A DNA stretch of 64,000 nucleotides from Pseudodesulfovibrio indicus (lineage in GTDB: Bacteria; Desulfobacterota; Desulfovibrionia; Desulfovibrionales; Desulfovibrionaceae), in assembly GCF_001563225.1 (NCBI RefSeq), contig NZ_CP014206.1, forward strand, positions 2,972,001 to 3,036,000, written 5' to 3'. How positions within the stretch are numbered: position 1 is the stretch's first letter; the number at the start of each line of letters is the position of its first letter. Below the pieces are notes generated by a model. It searched no databases. It saw only the letters and a list, made by a program, of their open reading frames with translations, and was not told the origin of the DNA. This document shows positions 36,310-44,080 of this stretch, piece by piece. The translations under genes and the position numbers were made by a program.

Positions 36310-37651
36310 CGCACTTCCCCCGGTACAGGGTCTCGCCGTCCATGGACGTCAGGTTGTAGGCGCAGAACGGGATGAGCCGCCCGTCGGGCGAAACCTCGTG
36401 GATACAGCAACCCTTGAGCCGGTCCAGGTCCAGGGTCCAGCAGTCCTGAAAGGCCATGGCCGACACGGCCAGGGTGTGGGTGGCCGCGCGGCGGATGAAG
36501 GCGTCAAGCTCGTCCGTCGGCCCGGCCTCGGCAGGCTGCCCGAAATCCATGGGCAGCTCGCGGCCCGGCCGGGCCCACTGGCGCTTGACGAACGTCTTGG
36601 CCGCATCCGCCCCCTCCGAGGCCGGGCGCGGTGCGCAGCCGCACTTGGACCCGGCCGAGAGCCGGGTCAGGCCGCCCGTCTCGGTGACCACGTAGTTGGC
36701 GTGAAAGGAGCAGTAGGCGTGCTCGCAGCCCGGCGGGCTGAAGTCCGAAGCCCGGAGCAGGCCCGAGGTCTGCGCCTCCAGGCCGCGCATGATCTCCGGC
36801 AGGGTGATGCGCTCCCCGTCGCCGGGCGGGCTGGGATAGCGCCCGAAATAACTGACCGGCTGGAAATGGACGCCGCGCACCACGGGGGAGCGGTCCACGG
36901 CCAGCCGCAGGATGTTGCCCAGTTCGTGGTCGTTCACGCCGGGAACCACCGTGGGGACGAGGATCACGCCCACCCCCGCCTCGGCCAGAGCATCGAGGGC
37001 GGCCAGCTTGTCCGCGATCAGCGGACGACCGCGCAGCGTCCGGTAAACGCTGTCGTCCGTGCCGTCGAACTGGAGAAAGACCGAATCCAGACCGGCCTCG
37101 GCCAGCCTCACGGCATACCCCTTTTCGCGGGCCAGGCGCAGCCCGTTGGTGTTCAGCTGGATGAACGGGAATCCCTTGTCCTTGCCCATGCGGATGAGAT
37201 CGGGCAGATCCTCGCGCACGGTGGGCTCGCCGCCGGAGAGCTGGATGTTGCAGAACCCGGAGGCCCGCTCCACCCGGTCGAAGAGGCGGCCAATGTCGTC
37301 GGGGCACGGGTCCGGGGACGCCTTGGCCCCGGACGAGGCGAAGCAGACCGGGCAGCCGAGGTCGCACCGCCAGGTGACCTCGATGAGCGCGGTGCAGGTG
37401 TGCTGGCGGTGGGCCTCGCACAGCCCGCAGTCCAGGGGGCATCCCTTGTCCACGCTGGTGAACGGGGTCTTGGGCCCGGACGGGACCTTGTCCCGCGCCC
37501 AGGAGGAAAAGGACGGCTCGCCGCGCCAGACCACGGTGCGGAACTCGCCGTGGTCCGGGCAGGTCTTGACCAGGAAGGTCTCGTCGCCCACGGTCTCGTG
37601 GGCGGCGGGAATGGGCGTCAGGCAGACGGGGCAGACACTACCGGAGTTCAC
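36290..37651 (-). CDS. Radical SAM protein with extra Cys motifs (TrsS / class D methylase-like)
   Basis: 453 residues. The N-terminal zinc-like region has CPVCL and TCPDHGEF; then GCPLDCGLCEAHRQHTC; then the radical SAM cluster motif CDLGCPVC (CX3CX2C) and the SAM-binding stretch NIQLSGGEPTVRED. The C-terminal Cys-rich part has CEHAYCSFHA, SKCGCAP and CCIHEVSPDGRLIPFCAYN. The N-terminal CPVC/CPDHG pair and the closing CCxH...PDGRLIPFCAYN pattern recall the MJ0619/Tes group, known to methylate pterins or couple lipids. GTG at 37651 overlaps the preceding stop. The next-but-one upstream gene is a SAM methyltransferase. I infer a modification role around the Mop cofactor or substrate. Confidence 0.87.
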   Translation of the reverse strand: MNSGSVCPVCLTPIPAAHETVGDETFLVKTCPDHGEFRTVVWRGEPSFSSWARDKVPSGPKTPFTSVDKGCPLDCGLCEAHRQHTCTALIEVTWRCDLGCPVCFASSGAKASPDPCPDDIGRLFDRVERASGFCNIQLSGGEPTVREDLPDLIRMGKDKGFPFIQLNTNGLRLAREKGYAVRLAEAGLDSVFLQFDGTDDSVYRTLRGRPLIADKLAALDALAEAGVGVILVPTVVPGVNDHELGNILRLAVDRSPVVRGVHFQPVSYFGRYPSPPGDGERITLPEIMRGLEAQTSGLLRASDFSPPGCEHAYCSFHANYVVTETGGLTRLSAGSKCGCAPRPASEGADAAKTFVKRQWARPGRELPMDFGQPAEAGPTDELDAFIRRAATHTLAVSAMAFQDCWTLDLDRLKGCCIHEVSPDGRLIPFCAYNLTSMDGETLYRGKCDGIAVP

Positions 37652-38106
37652 GACAGGTCGCGTCCCTGTGCCGGGTCCAGCCCGTTCTCGACCAGGATTT
37701 CGCGGACCTTGGCGTTGGCGTCGGCCACCAGCCCCCCGCACCGCTCCGGGTGGGGCGCGCCGCAGCCGCCGTCCAGGATGTCGCCGCAGGCCGTGCCGCC
37801 GTATTCGAGGGTGCGCGCCACGAACCAGTCGCGCATGGATTCGAGCATCAACGGCAGGGAGTCGTCCGGCTCCTCGTCGTCCGTGCCCTTGGCCGCGTAC
37901 AGGCCAAGCGCCAGGACCGAGCCGGTCAACACCCCGCACGGCCCGGAGCAATCGCCCAGCCCGTTGCACAGTCCGCCCGCCGCGCGGACCAGGTCCGGGT
38001 CCTCGCGGCCCATCTCGTCCAGGGCCATGATGACCATCATCTGGCTGCAACAATAGCCCTTTCCGCCCAGTTCCATGACCCGGAGTCCGTTGTCGTCCAG
38101 CATCAT
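37648..38106 (-). CDS. C-GCAxxG-C-C family protein (redox-active, DVU_1555-like)
   Basis: 152 residues with conserved cysteines spread as in the family: YCCSQ (19-20), GGLCNGLGDCSGPCGVLTG, TACGDILDGGCG and ERCGGLV. The family is thought to bind a metal or iron-sulfur centre, but its chemistry is unknown. The start at 38106 has AAGGAG four bases upstream and overlaps the methyltransferase stop (ATGA); its own stop overlaps the radical SAM start. This tight coupling suggests a 1:1 stoichiometry or complex with both neighbours. Confidence 0.88.
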   Translation of the reverse strand: MMLDDNGLRVMELGGKGYCCSQMMVIMALDEMGREDPDLVRAAGGLCNGLGDCSGPCGVLTGSVLALGLYAAKGTDDEEPDDSLPLMLESMRDWFVARTLEYGGTACGDILDGGCGAPHPERCGGLVADANAKVREILVENGLDPAQGRDLS

Positions 38107-38765
38107 TTCACTCCTTGCTTCCTGGCGATCATCAAGAAATAGCCCGCATTCCGCCCGCAGCCGCAACCGTGCCGCCCGGCCTCGCCGCTCCAGGCGAGCC
38201 GCGCGGCGAGGTCCCGGAGGAGCCGGGAGTGGTCCTCGGTCAGTTCCACGGAGAATCCGCGCTCCCGGACCAGCCCGGCGATGTCCGCCAGGGGCGCGGC
38301 GCGGTCGGCGCAGGACGCACCGCCCTCCGCCGGGGAACCGGACGCGCACAGGTCGGACAGGACCAGGAAGCCGCCCGGCCTGAGCACGCGGTGAAATTCG
38401 TCAAGCCCCCCCGCCCTGTCGTCGAACAGGGAGAGCACGCATTCGCAGAACACGGCGTCGAACCGGCCCTGGCCAAAGGGCAGTTCGTCGCCCCGCGCGC
38501 GGATCAACCCCGCAGCCCCGTGCGCACGCGCCAATTGACCGGCGGACGGCTCCACGCCGAAGGCGCGCACGCCGAAACGGGAGCGCAGCCGGGAGACCGT
38601 GGCCCCCAGCCCTGCCCCCACGTCGAGCACGGTCCAGCCCGGCACCGCGCCGATGAACTCGGCGGCCCGGTCCGTCAGCTCGAACCCGCCGGGGCGCAAG
38701 GTCGGCCCCGCCGCCTCGTGCAGCGCTTCGCGCTCCCACAGGGGAACCGGCGCGGACGCGACCAC
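38103..38765 (-). CDS. SAM-dependent methyltransferase of the Mop cluster (DVU_1556-like)
   Basis: 220 residues, class I Rossmann methyltransferase. Motif I VLDVGAGLGATVSRL (about 46-60), FGVEPSAGQLARA, then GDELPFGQGRFDAVFCECVLSLFDD and the motif III-like LRPGGFLVLSDL. Cysteine pairs near the C-terminus (HGCGCGRNAG) are uncommon for this fold and may bind metal. The GTG at 38765 has GGAGG ten bases upstream, two bases after the stop of the small redox protein gene. The substrate is unknown. Confidence 0.87.
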   Translation of the reverse strand: MVASAPVPLWEREALHEAAGPTLRPGGFELTDRAAEFIGAVPGWTVLDVGAGLGATVSRLRSRFGVRAFGVEPSAGQLARAHGAAGLIRARGDELPFGQGRFDAVFCECVLSLFDDRAGGLDEFHRVLRPGGFLVLSDLCASGSPAEGGASCADRAAPLADIAGLVRERGFSVELTEDHSRLLRDLAARLAWSGEAGRHGCGCGRNAGYFLMIARKQGVK

Positions 38766-38767
38766 GG

Positions 38768-38983
38768 CTACTTGTCCTCCAGCAACTGCTCCACCTGATG
38801 CATCTTGCCGCCCGCCAACCCCTCGGGGATGAGCACGTATCCGCACTTGGCGCAGACCGGCAGCTCCACCTTGAACAGGGATTCGAGATACTCCAGCTCC
38901 ACCGGCTTCATGGACATGGGTTCATCGCAGGCCGCGCACCGCCATCCGGCGGCATCGGCCTCGGGCACCTTGATCACGCTCAC
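38768..38983 (-). CDS. Small double-CxxC protein (rubredoxin-like/zinc ribbon, DVU_1557-like)
   Basis: 71 residues with two CxxC pairs, CAAC (16-19) and CAKC (44-47), 24 residues apart. This is the spacing of a rubredoxin or zinc-ribbon knuckle pair. It may carry one electron between the flavoprotein encoded upstream and a partner, or simply bind zinc. The start is GTG at 38983 with GGAGG six bases before, overlapping the flavoprotein stop (GTGA). Confidence 0.88.
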   Translation of the reverse strand: MSVIKVPEADAAGWRCAACDEPMSMKPVELEYLESLFKVELPVCAKCGYVLIPEGLAGGKMHQVEQLLEDK

Positions 38984-41223
38984 GGCTGGCCTCCCTTGAT
39001 ATGCATGCGGTGGCTCCAGGCGTTGTGCACCAAGTGGGAGCCGTCCCGCTTTTCGTATTCGACCCAATAGGTCACGACCACCGGCCGGAACGAGGCCAGG
39101 AACCGCCCGGTCTCCGCATGGACCAGATGACGGCCCGACCGCTCGGCCTGGAGCAGGACCTTCTGCACGTCGCTCTTGAGGATGCGCCGCGACTCCATGG
39201 CCGCCGCACCCTGCTCGGAGAACTCCACGGCCACGGACTCCCAATCCTCGGCCCGGACGCCGCTCTCCTCGCCCCACAGCCCGCGCAGCAGGGTTTCGCG
39301 CAGCCGGACGCGGTTCTCGCGCCGGGCCGAATGGCCGGTGACCGGCCTCGCTCCCCCCATGCCTTCGGACGGATAGAGCAGATCGTACAGATGGACGGCC
39401 CGCCGGCCGGTCCTGGCGATCATCTCCCGGCACATGGCGCAGTAGGTGACGTAGTCCTCGTCAACGCCCTCGGTCCGGGCGCGGGCGGCGGCCTCGGCCA
39501 GGTCCGGGTCCACCTCGGCAAGCAGCCCGCCGTAGCCGCAGCACTGGGTCAGCCCGCCGGTGTAGCGCGGCTCGACCACGCTCACGCCGAGTTGGCCCAG
39601 CAGGGAGCGCACGTCGGCGCGCAGGGAGCCGTCCTCGCGGGCCGCGCACGGGTCGTTGACCGCCAGGGTCCCGCCCGCCTCGGCGGATTCGGGCAGCCCG
39701 AGCGCGCTGAGGATGGACCAGTGGGACACGATCTCGGCCTGGGGCATGGCCTCGCGCAGGAGCTTCATGCACGACGGGCAGGCCGCGATGATGTGCGGCG
39801 AGCCGAGCCCTTCCCAGTCCGCCTTGAGTTCGGCCAGGGACTCGCCGAACAGCGCTTCGCGGCCCGACCACTGGGCCGGCGCGCCGCAACAGCGGAGCAT
39901 CAGCCCGACGTTGCCCAGCCGGGCGCGGAGGTCCGCATAGGCGCGCTCCACTCCGTCCGGGGAGGTGGCCGCCAGCTGGCAGCCGGGGAAAAACACGTAG
40001 TCGCTGGCAGACGTTCCCGGCGCGTGCCGGGCCAGGGCGCAGCGGTCGCCGTCGGCAAAGGCCATGTCGCGCAGGGCGAATTCGTGGGCCGACGGGGGCA
40101 TGGTCCCCTTGCCGATCATGAAACGCCGCGCGTCCAGGCAGACCTCGGCCATGGAGAAATCCTCGGGACAGACCGTCTCGCACAGCCCGCAGAGCATGCA
40201 CGAATTGATCATCCTGTTGGCCTGGCGCGTGCCCTTGACGATGGACTCGTTGTTGTAGATGCGGCGCACGTAGACCTTGGGATAATGCTTGTAGTGCTTG
40301 AGGTAGACGCACCCCTTGACGCACTCCATGCACTCGCATTGCAGGCAGCGGGCCGCTTCCTCGCGGGCCTTGGCCGCGTCGTAGCCGCCCTTGGCCGGGA
40401 CCGGGGGCGTTGGTTCGATCCCTTCCAGGCTGGTGAAGAGCCGGGTCGGGTACGGCCCCTCCAGTTCGCGGCTGGTGACCATGGACACGCCCTGGGTGAA
40501 GCGCAGGACCGAATTGGCCGCACGCCGTCCGGCGGCCGCCCGGAACACGGGCGATTCGGTGCCGGGCGTGCAGGCGAACAGGCCGTGGCGGGCCGTGCCG
40601 AGGGTCAGTTCGTCCGGCTCGCCGAAGGCCATCAACCCGAGAGAAACCGCGTCGCCGTCCACGAAGACCGCGTCGCGCTCCTCAAGCTGGGCCTCCAACA
40701 GGTCGGCTGTCGGCTCCTGCCCGGTCACGAGGGTCACGCCGAGTTTGGTCAGAGATTCAAGCTCCTTCTCCAGCACCCCTTCGGGCAGGGAGAACGAGAT
40801 GGAGGGCGCGGAGCAATAGAGGGTCACGGAGAACCCACGGCGGCCCATCTCCCAGGCCGCGCACAGCCCGGCCAGGCCGCCGCCGAGGACGGCCACGCTC
40901 TTGCGGTTGGACGGCAGCGGGCGCGGCGGATTCACGGCCTTGGCGTTGTCCGCCAGGAACCGCTCCAGCGCGCCCATCTCGATAGGCCCTCCCCGGTCGC
41001 CGCGCACACAGGCCGACTTGCACGGCTCGTCGCAGGCGCGGGCGAGCACGCCGGGCAGCGGCATGGTCTTGGCCAGCACCGCCCAGGCCTTGTCCACCTG
41101 CCCCGCCGCCAACAACCGGCAACATTCGCGGGCGTCCACATGCAGGGGGCAGGCCGCCACGCAGCGCGCCGACTCCTCCTGGATGCACTTGTTCTCCCAA
41201 TGTCTCAATTCCGCCTGTTCCAT
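38980..41223 (-). CDS. Flavin/iron-sulfur oxidoreductase with CCG domains (DVU_1558-like)
   Basis: 747 residues. The N-terminal dicluster ferredoxin-like domain resembles the glutamate synthase small subunit (CVAACPLHVDARECC, CDEPCKSACVRGDRG). A dinucleotide-binding domain follows (VAVLGGGLAGLCAAWEMGRRG, about 110-250). Then come two [4Fe-4S] segments (CLQCECMECVKGC and CMLCGLCETVCPEDF). Last are two CCG-type domains as in HdrB/HdrD or LutA (FFPGCQLA...LRCCGAP and NDPCAARE...QCCGYGG). Only one GxGxxG is obvious, so FAD and NAD(P) sites may not both be present. The natural guess is that it accepts electrons from Mop and passes them to a pyridine nucleotide, thiol or membrane carrier. Confidence 0.88.
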   Translation of the reverse strand: MEQAELRHWENKCIQEESARCVAACPLHVDARECCRLLAAGQVDKAWAVLAKTMPLPGVLARACDEPCKSACVRGDRGGPIEMGALERFLADNAKAVNPPRPLPSNRKSVAVLGGGLAGLCAAWEMGRRGFSVTLYCSAPSISFSLPEGVLEKELESLTKLGVTLVTGQEPTADLLEAQLEERDAVFVDGDAVSLGLMAFGEPDELTLGTARHGLFACTPGTESPVFRAAAGRRAANSVLRFTQGVSMVTSRELEGPYPTRLFTSLEGIEPTPPVPAKGGYDAAKAREEAARCLQCECMECVKGCVYLKHYKHYPKVYVRRIYNNESIVKGTRQANRMINSCMLCGLCETVCPEDFSMAEVCLDARRFMIGKGTMPPSAHEFALRDMAFADGDRCALARHAPGTSASDYVFFPGCQLAATSPDGVERAYADLRARLGNVGLMLRCCGAPAQWSGREALFGESLAELKADWEGLGSPHIIAACPSCMKLLREAMPQAEIVSHWSILSALGLPESAEAGGTLAVNDPCAAREDGSLRADVRSLLGQLGVSVVEPRYTGGLTQCCGYGGLLAEVDPDLAEAAARARTEGVDEDYVTYCAMCREMIARTGRRAVHLYDLLYPSEGMGGARPVTGHSARRENRVRLRETLLRGLWGEESGVRAEDWESVAVEFSEQGAAAMESRRILKSDVQKVLLQAERSGRHLVHAETGRFLASFRPVVVTYWVEYEKRDGSHLVHNAWSHRMHIKGGQP

Positions 41224-41238
41224 GGCACCCCGCCTGCA

Positions 41239-41273
41239 GAAAAGGGCGGCCCATGCCTAGGCACGGGCCGCCC
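41239..41273 (-). terminator. Hairpin between mop and its accessory genes
   Basis: GGGCGGCCC / GGGCCGCCC with an inner TGCC/GGCA extension, followed on the minus strand by TTTT. It lies about 20 bases past the mop stop. It probably causes partial termination so that mop mRNA exceeds that of the maturation genes. Confidence 0.7.
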
Positions 41274-41293
41274 CTGTTGATGGTTGACGTCGA

Positions 41294-44008
41294 TTAACCC
41301 TTGAGGGCGGCAAGCACCTTCTCGGGGTATGCGGGCAGGTCGCGGATGCGGGCGCCGCAGGCGTTGTAGATGGCGTTGATGATCGCCGGGTGCGGACCGC
41401 ACAGCGGGATCTCGCCCACGCCGGACGCGCCGAAGGGACCGTCGGGACGCGGGGACTCCACGTAGATGATCTCCATGTTGTCCGGGATCTGCTTGATGTA
41501 CGGGAAGCCTGCGCCGGCCAGGGTGGAGTGCTTCTGGATGTCCTCGTAGTCTTCGGACAGCGCCAGGCCGATGCCCTGGGCGAGGCCGCCGTAGATCTGG
41601 CCGTCGGTCACCAGGAAGTTGTTCACCATGCCGATGTCGGCGACCATGGTCATGGCCTCGACAGTGGTCTTGCCGGTGGCGACCTCGACGGCCACCTCGG
41701 CCAGGAACACGCCGTACATGTAGCAGCAGAACGGGTTGCCCTGGCCGTTTTCATCGCAGTCGTTGGCCGGGGCCGTGAACTTGCCGTGATGGCGCAGTTC
41801 CAGCTTCTCGGCGACCATCTCGTCGTAGGTCCGGAAGGTGCCGTCGGGCTTGGTCATCGCGGTCACGAGGCGCTCGCAGGCGTTCTTGGTGGCCTGGCCG
41901 ACCATGACCTGAGAGCGGCTGCCGCCCGCGGGTCCGGCCATCGGGGCCAGGCTGGTGTCGGCCATGACCAGATGGATGCGGTCCGGGGTGATGTTCAGGG
42001 GACGCAGGGCCTCGTGGGCGGTGCCCAGGGTACCCATGTCCGCGCCCTGGCCGTGGTCGCCCCAGGTGGAGTAGATGGTCACGGAGCCGTCCGCGTTCAG
42101 GGCGGCGTCGACCTCGGCGGAGTCCGGGCCGTCCAGGCCGGAACCGTACACGGCCACGGCCACGCCCACGCCGCGCTTGATGGCGTCGGTGGACTCGGCG
42201 GCGGCCTTCTTCTTGGCGGCCTCATACTTGGGGCGCACCTTGTCGATCATCTCCGGCAGGGAGTAGACCTCGGGGTCCTGGCCCGTGGGGGTGGTGGAAC
42301 CCTTGCGGTAGACGTTCTTGTAGCGCAGCTCCAGCGGGTCCATGCCCAGCTTCTCGGCCAGCTCGTCCATCAGCACCTCGGAGGGGAACTCCGCTTCCGG
42401 TCCGCCGTAGCCGCGGAAGGCCGCGCCCCAGCAGTGGTTGGTGCAGACGGTGCGGCCCTCGCCCCGGATGGCCGGGATGTCGTAACCGGCGCCGATGAAC
42501 TGCGCGCCGCGCAGGGTCAGCAGATCGCCGAACTCGGAGTACGGGCCGTGGTCCACGGTCCAGTCGGTCTCCATGCCGAGCAGCTTGCCGTCATTGGTGG
42601 CGGCCATGCGCACGGTGGTGAACTGCGGCGAACGCTTGCCGGTGTACTGCTGCTGCTGTTTGTAGGTGTAGTTCAGGTACACGGGACGGCCGGTGGCCAG
42701 GGCCGCCGCGCCGACCAGCGCTTCCATGGTCGGGGAGAACTTGTAGCCGAAGGTGCCGCCGGTGGGGTTCTGGACCATGACCATGTTCTCGGGCTCGACG
42801 CCCAGGCCGGGGGCGATCATGAACATGTGCAGGTGCACGCCGATGGACTTGGAGTGGATGTACAGCTTGTCCTCGTCCATGTAGGCGAACCCGACGTCCG
42901 GCTCGATGGGCAGGTGAGGCTGGCGCTGGGTGTAGTAGTCGCCTTCGACGACCACGTCGGCGGAGTCGAAAATCGGAGCGGTCTCGGGACCCTTGGCGAT
43001 CTTCTGGACGTAGTAGACGTTGGGGGTGCCGGGGTGAATCTCGATGGCGTCGTCGGCCATGGCCGCGGGCGCGCTCATGTACTCGGGCAGCTGCTCCAGC
43101 TCGACCTTGACTTTGGCCGCGCCTTCTTTGGCGGCCTTCGGGGAGTCCGCGCAGACGATGGCGATGGCGTCGCCGTACTGGAAGACCTTCTCGTCGCACA
43201 GGATGGGACGGTCCCAGCCGTCGCCCTTGTTGCTCGGGAAGGTGATCAGGCCGGTGATGCGGTTCTTGCCCTTGACGTCCTTGTGGGTCACGACCTTGAA
43301 CACGCCGGGAACGGCCTCGGCCTCGGTCACGTCGATGGACTTGATGTTGGCGTGGGAGACCTCGGCCTGCACCAGTTCGCAGTGCAGGGTTCCGGGGGGC
43401 AGGCGCAGACCGACGTCGGCGCCGAAGTCCCAGGTGCCGGTGACCTTGGCCACGGCGGTCGGACGCGGGAACTTGGTTCCCCAGATGCGGCCGTCCTCGG
43501 GAATCCTGAAGATCAGGTCATCCATGGTCTTCTCGCCGCGCATGACCTCGGCGGCGGCCATGACCGCGTCAACCAGGGGCTTGTAGCCGGTGCAGCGGCA
43601 GGCGTTGCGATTCTTCTGGAACCAGTCGCGGACCTCTTCGCGGGTCGGCTTGGGGTTGCTCGTCAGCAGCGCGTAGGTGGAGACCAGGAAGCCGGGGGAA
43701 CAGAACCCGCACTGGGCTCCGCCGTAGGCGATCCAGGCCATCTGGATGGGATGCAGGTTGCCGGGGGTGCCGATGCCCTCCAGGGTGATGACCGTGGTCC
43801 TGTTCTCGATCCGTTTCATTTTCAGGTTGCAGGAACGGGTCAGCTTGCCGTCCTTGATGATGCTGCAGCTGCCGCAAAGACCGGTGCCGCAACCGACCTT
43901 CACGCTCGTCAGGCCCAGGTTTTGCCGCAGGACGTTGGCCAGGGACTCATCCGGCTCGCAGACGACGTTCCTGGAGACTCCGTTTACTTGGAGCGTCCGT
44001 TTGATCAT
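41294..44008 (-). CDS. mop: Molybdenum aldehyde oxidoreductase (Mop, xanthine oxidase family)
   Basis: Oxidises aldehydes to acids with a molybdopterin cytosine dinucleotide and two [2Fe-2S] clusters. 904 residues, close to the 907 of the D. gigas enzyme. The plant-ferredoxin-type cluster site is GCGTGLCGSCS...SC, the second site is CGFCSPG...ACRCTGY. The large molybdenum-binding part includes GGTFGYKFSPTMEAL and CWGAAFRGYGGPEAE. The catalytic glutamate is E866 in GVGEIPLCGPHPA. AAGGAGG lies ahead of the ATG at 44008. It lacks an FAD domain, as in D. gigas, so an external acceptor is needed; the oxidoreductase downstream is a candidate. Confidence 0.97.
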   Translation of the reverse strand: MIKRTLQVNGVSRNVVCEPDESLANVLRQNLGLTSVKVGCGTGLCGSCSIIKDGKLTRSCNLKMKRIENRTTVITLEGIGTPGNLHPIQMAWIAYGGAQCGFCSPGFLVSTYALLTSNPKPTREEVRDWFQKNRNACRCTGYKPLVDAVMAAAEVMRGEKTMDDLIFRIPEDGRIWGTKFPRPTAVAKVTGTWDFGADVGLRLPPGTLHCELVQAEVSHANIKSIDVTEAEAVPGVFKVVTHKDVKGKNRITGLITFPSNKGDGWDRPILCDEKVFQYGDAIAIVCADSPKAAKEGAAKVKVELEQLPEYMSAPAAMADDAIEIHPGTPNVYYVQKIAKGPETAPIFDSADVVVEGDYYTQRQPHLPIEPDVGFAYMDEDKLYIHSKSIGVHLHMFMIAPGLGVEPENMVMVQNPTGGTFGYKFSPTMEALVGAAALATGRPVYLNYTYKQQQQYTGKRSPQFTTVRMAATNDGKLLGMETDWTVDHGPYSEFGDLLTLRGAQFIGAGYDIPAIRGEGRTVCTNHCWGAAFRGYGGPEAEFPSEVLMDELAEKLGMDPLELRYKNVYRKGSTTPTGQDPEVYSLPEMIDKVRPKYEAAKKKAAAESTDAIKRGVGVAVAVYGSGLDGPDSAEVDAALNADGSVTIYSTWGDHGQGADMGTLGTAHEALRPLNITPDRIHLVMADTSLAPMAGPAGGSRSQVMVGQATKNACERLVTAMTKPDGTFRTYDEMVAEKLELRHHGKFTAPANDCDENGQGNPFCCYMYGVFLAEVAVEVATGKTTVEAMTMVADIGMVNNFLVTDGQIYGGLAQGIGLALSEDYEDIQKHSTLAGAGFPYIKQIPDNMEIIYVESPRPDGPFGASGVGEIPLCGPHPAIINAIYNACGARIRDLPAYPEKVLAALKG

Positions 44009-44080
44009 GACAGTTTCCTCCTTATTGTGTCTCACTGTCTCGCAGATGCGATCTGGAAATCCATTGATCGAACCGTACGT

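Noticed and set aside
37652-38053. A longer N-terminus for the radical SAM protein (to 38053)
   Set aside because: That stretch is the shadow of the C-GCAxxG-C-C gene; the cysteine-rich protein start is at the GTG that overlaps the previous stop.
41222-41240. TGGCACCCCGCCTGC as a plus-strand sigma-54 promoter
   Set aside because: It has CTGC instead of TTGC and no plus-strand gene downstream.
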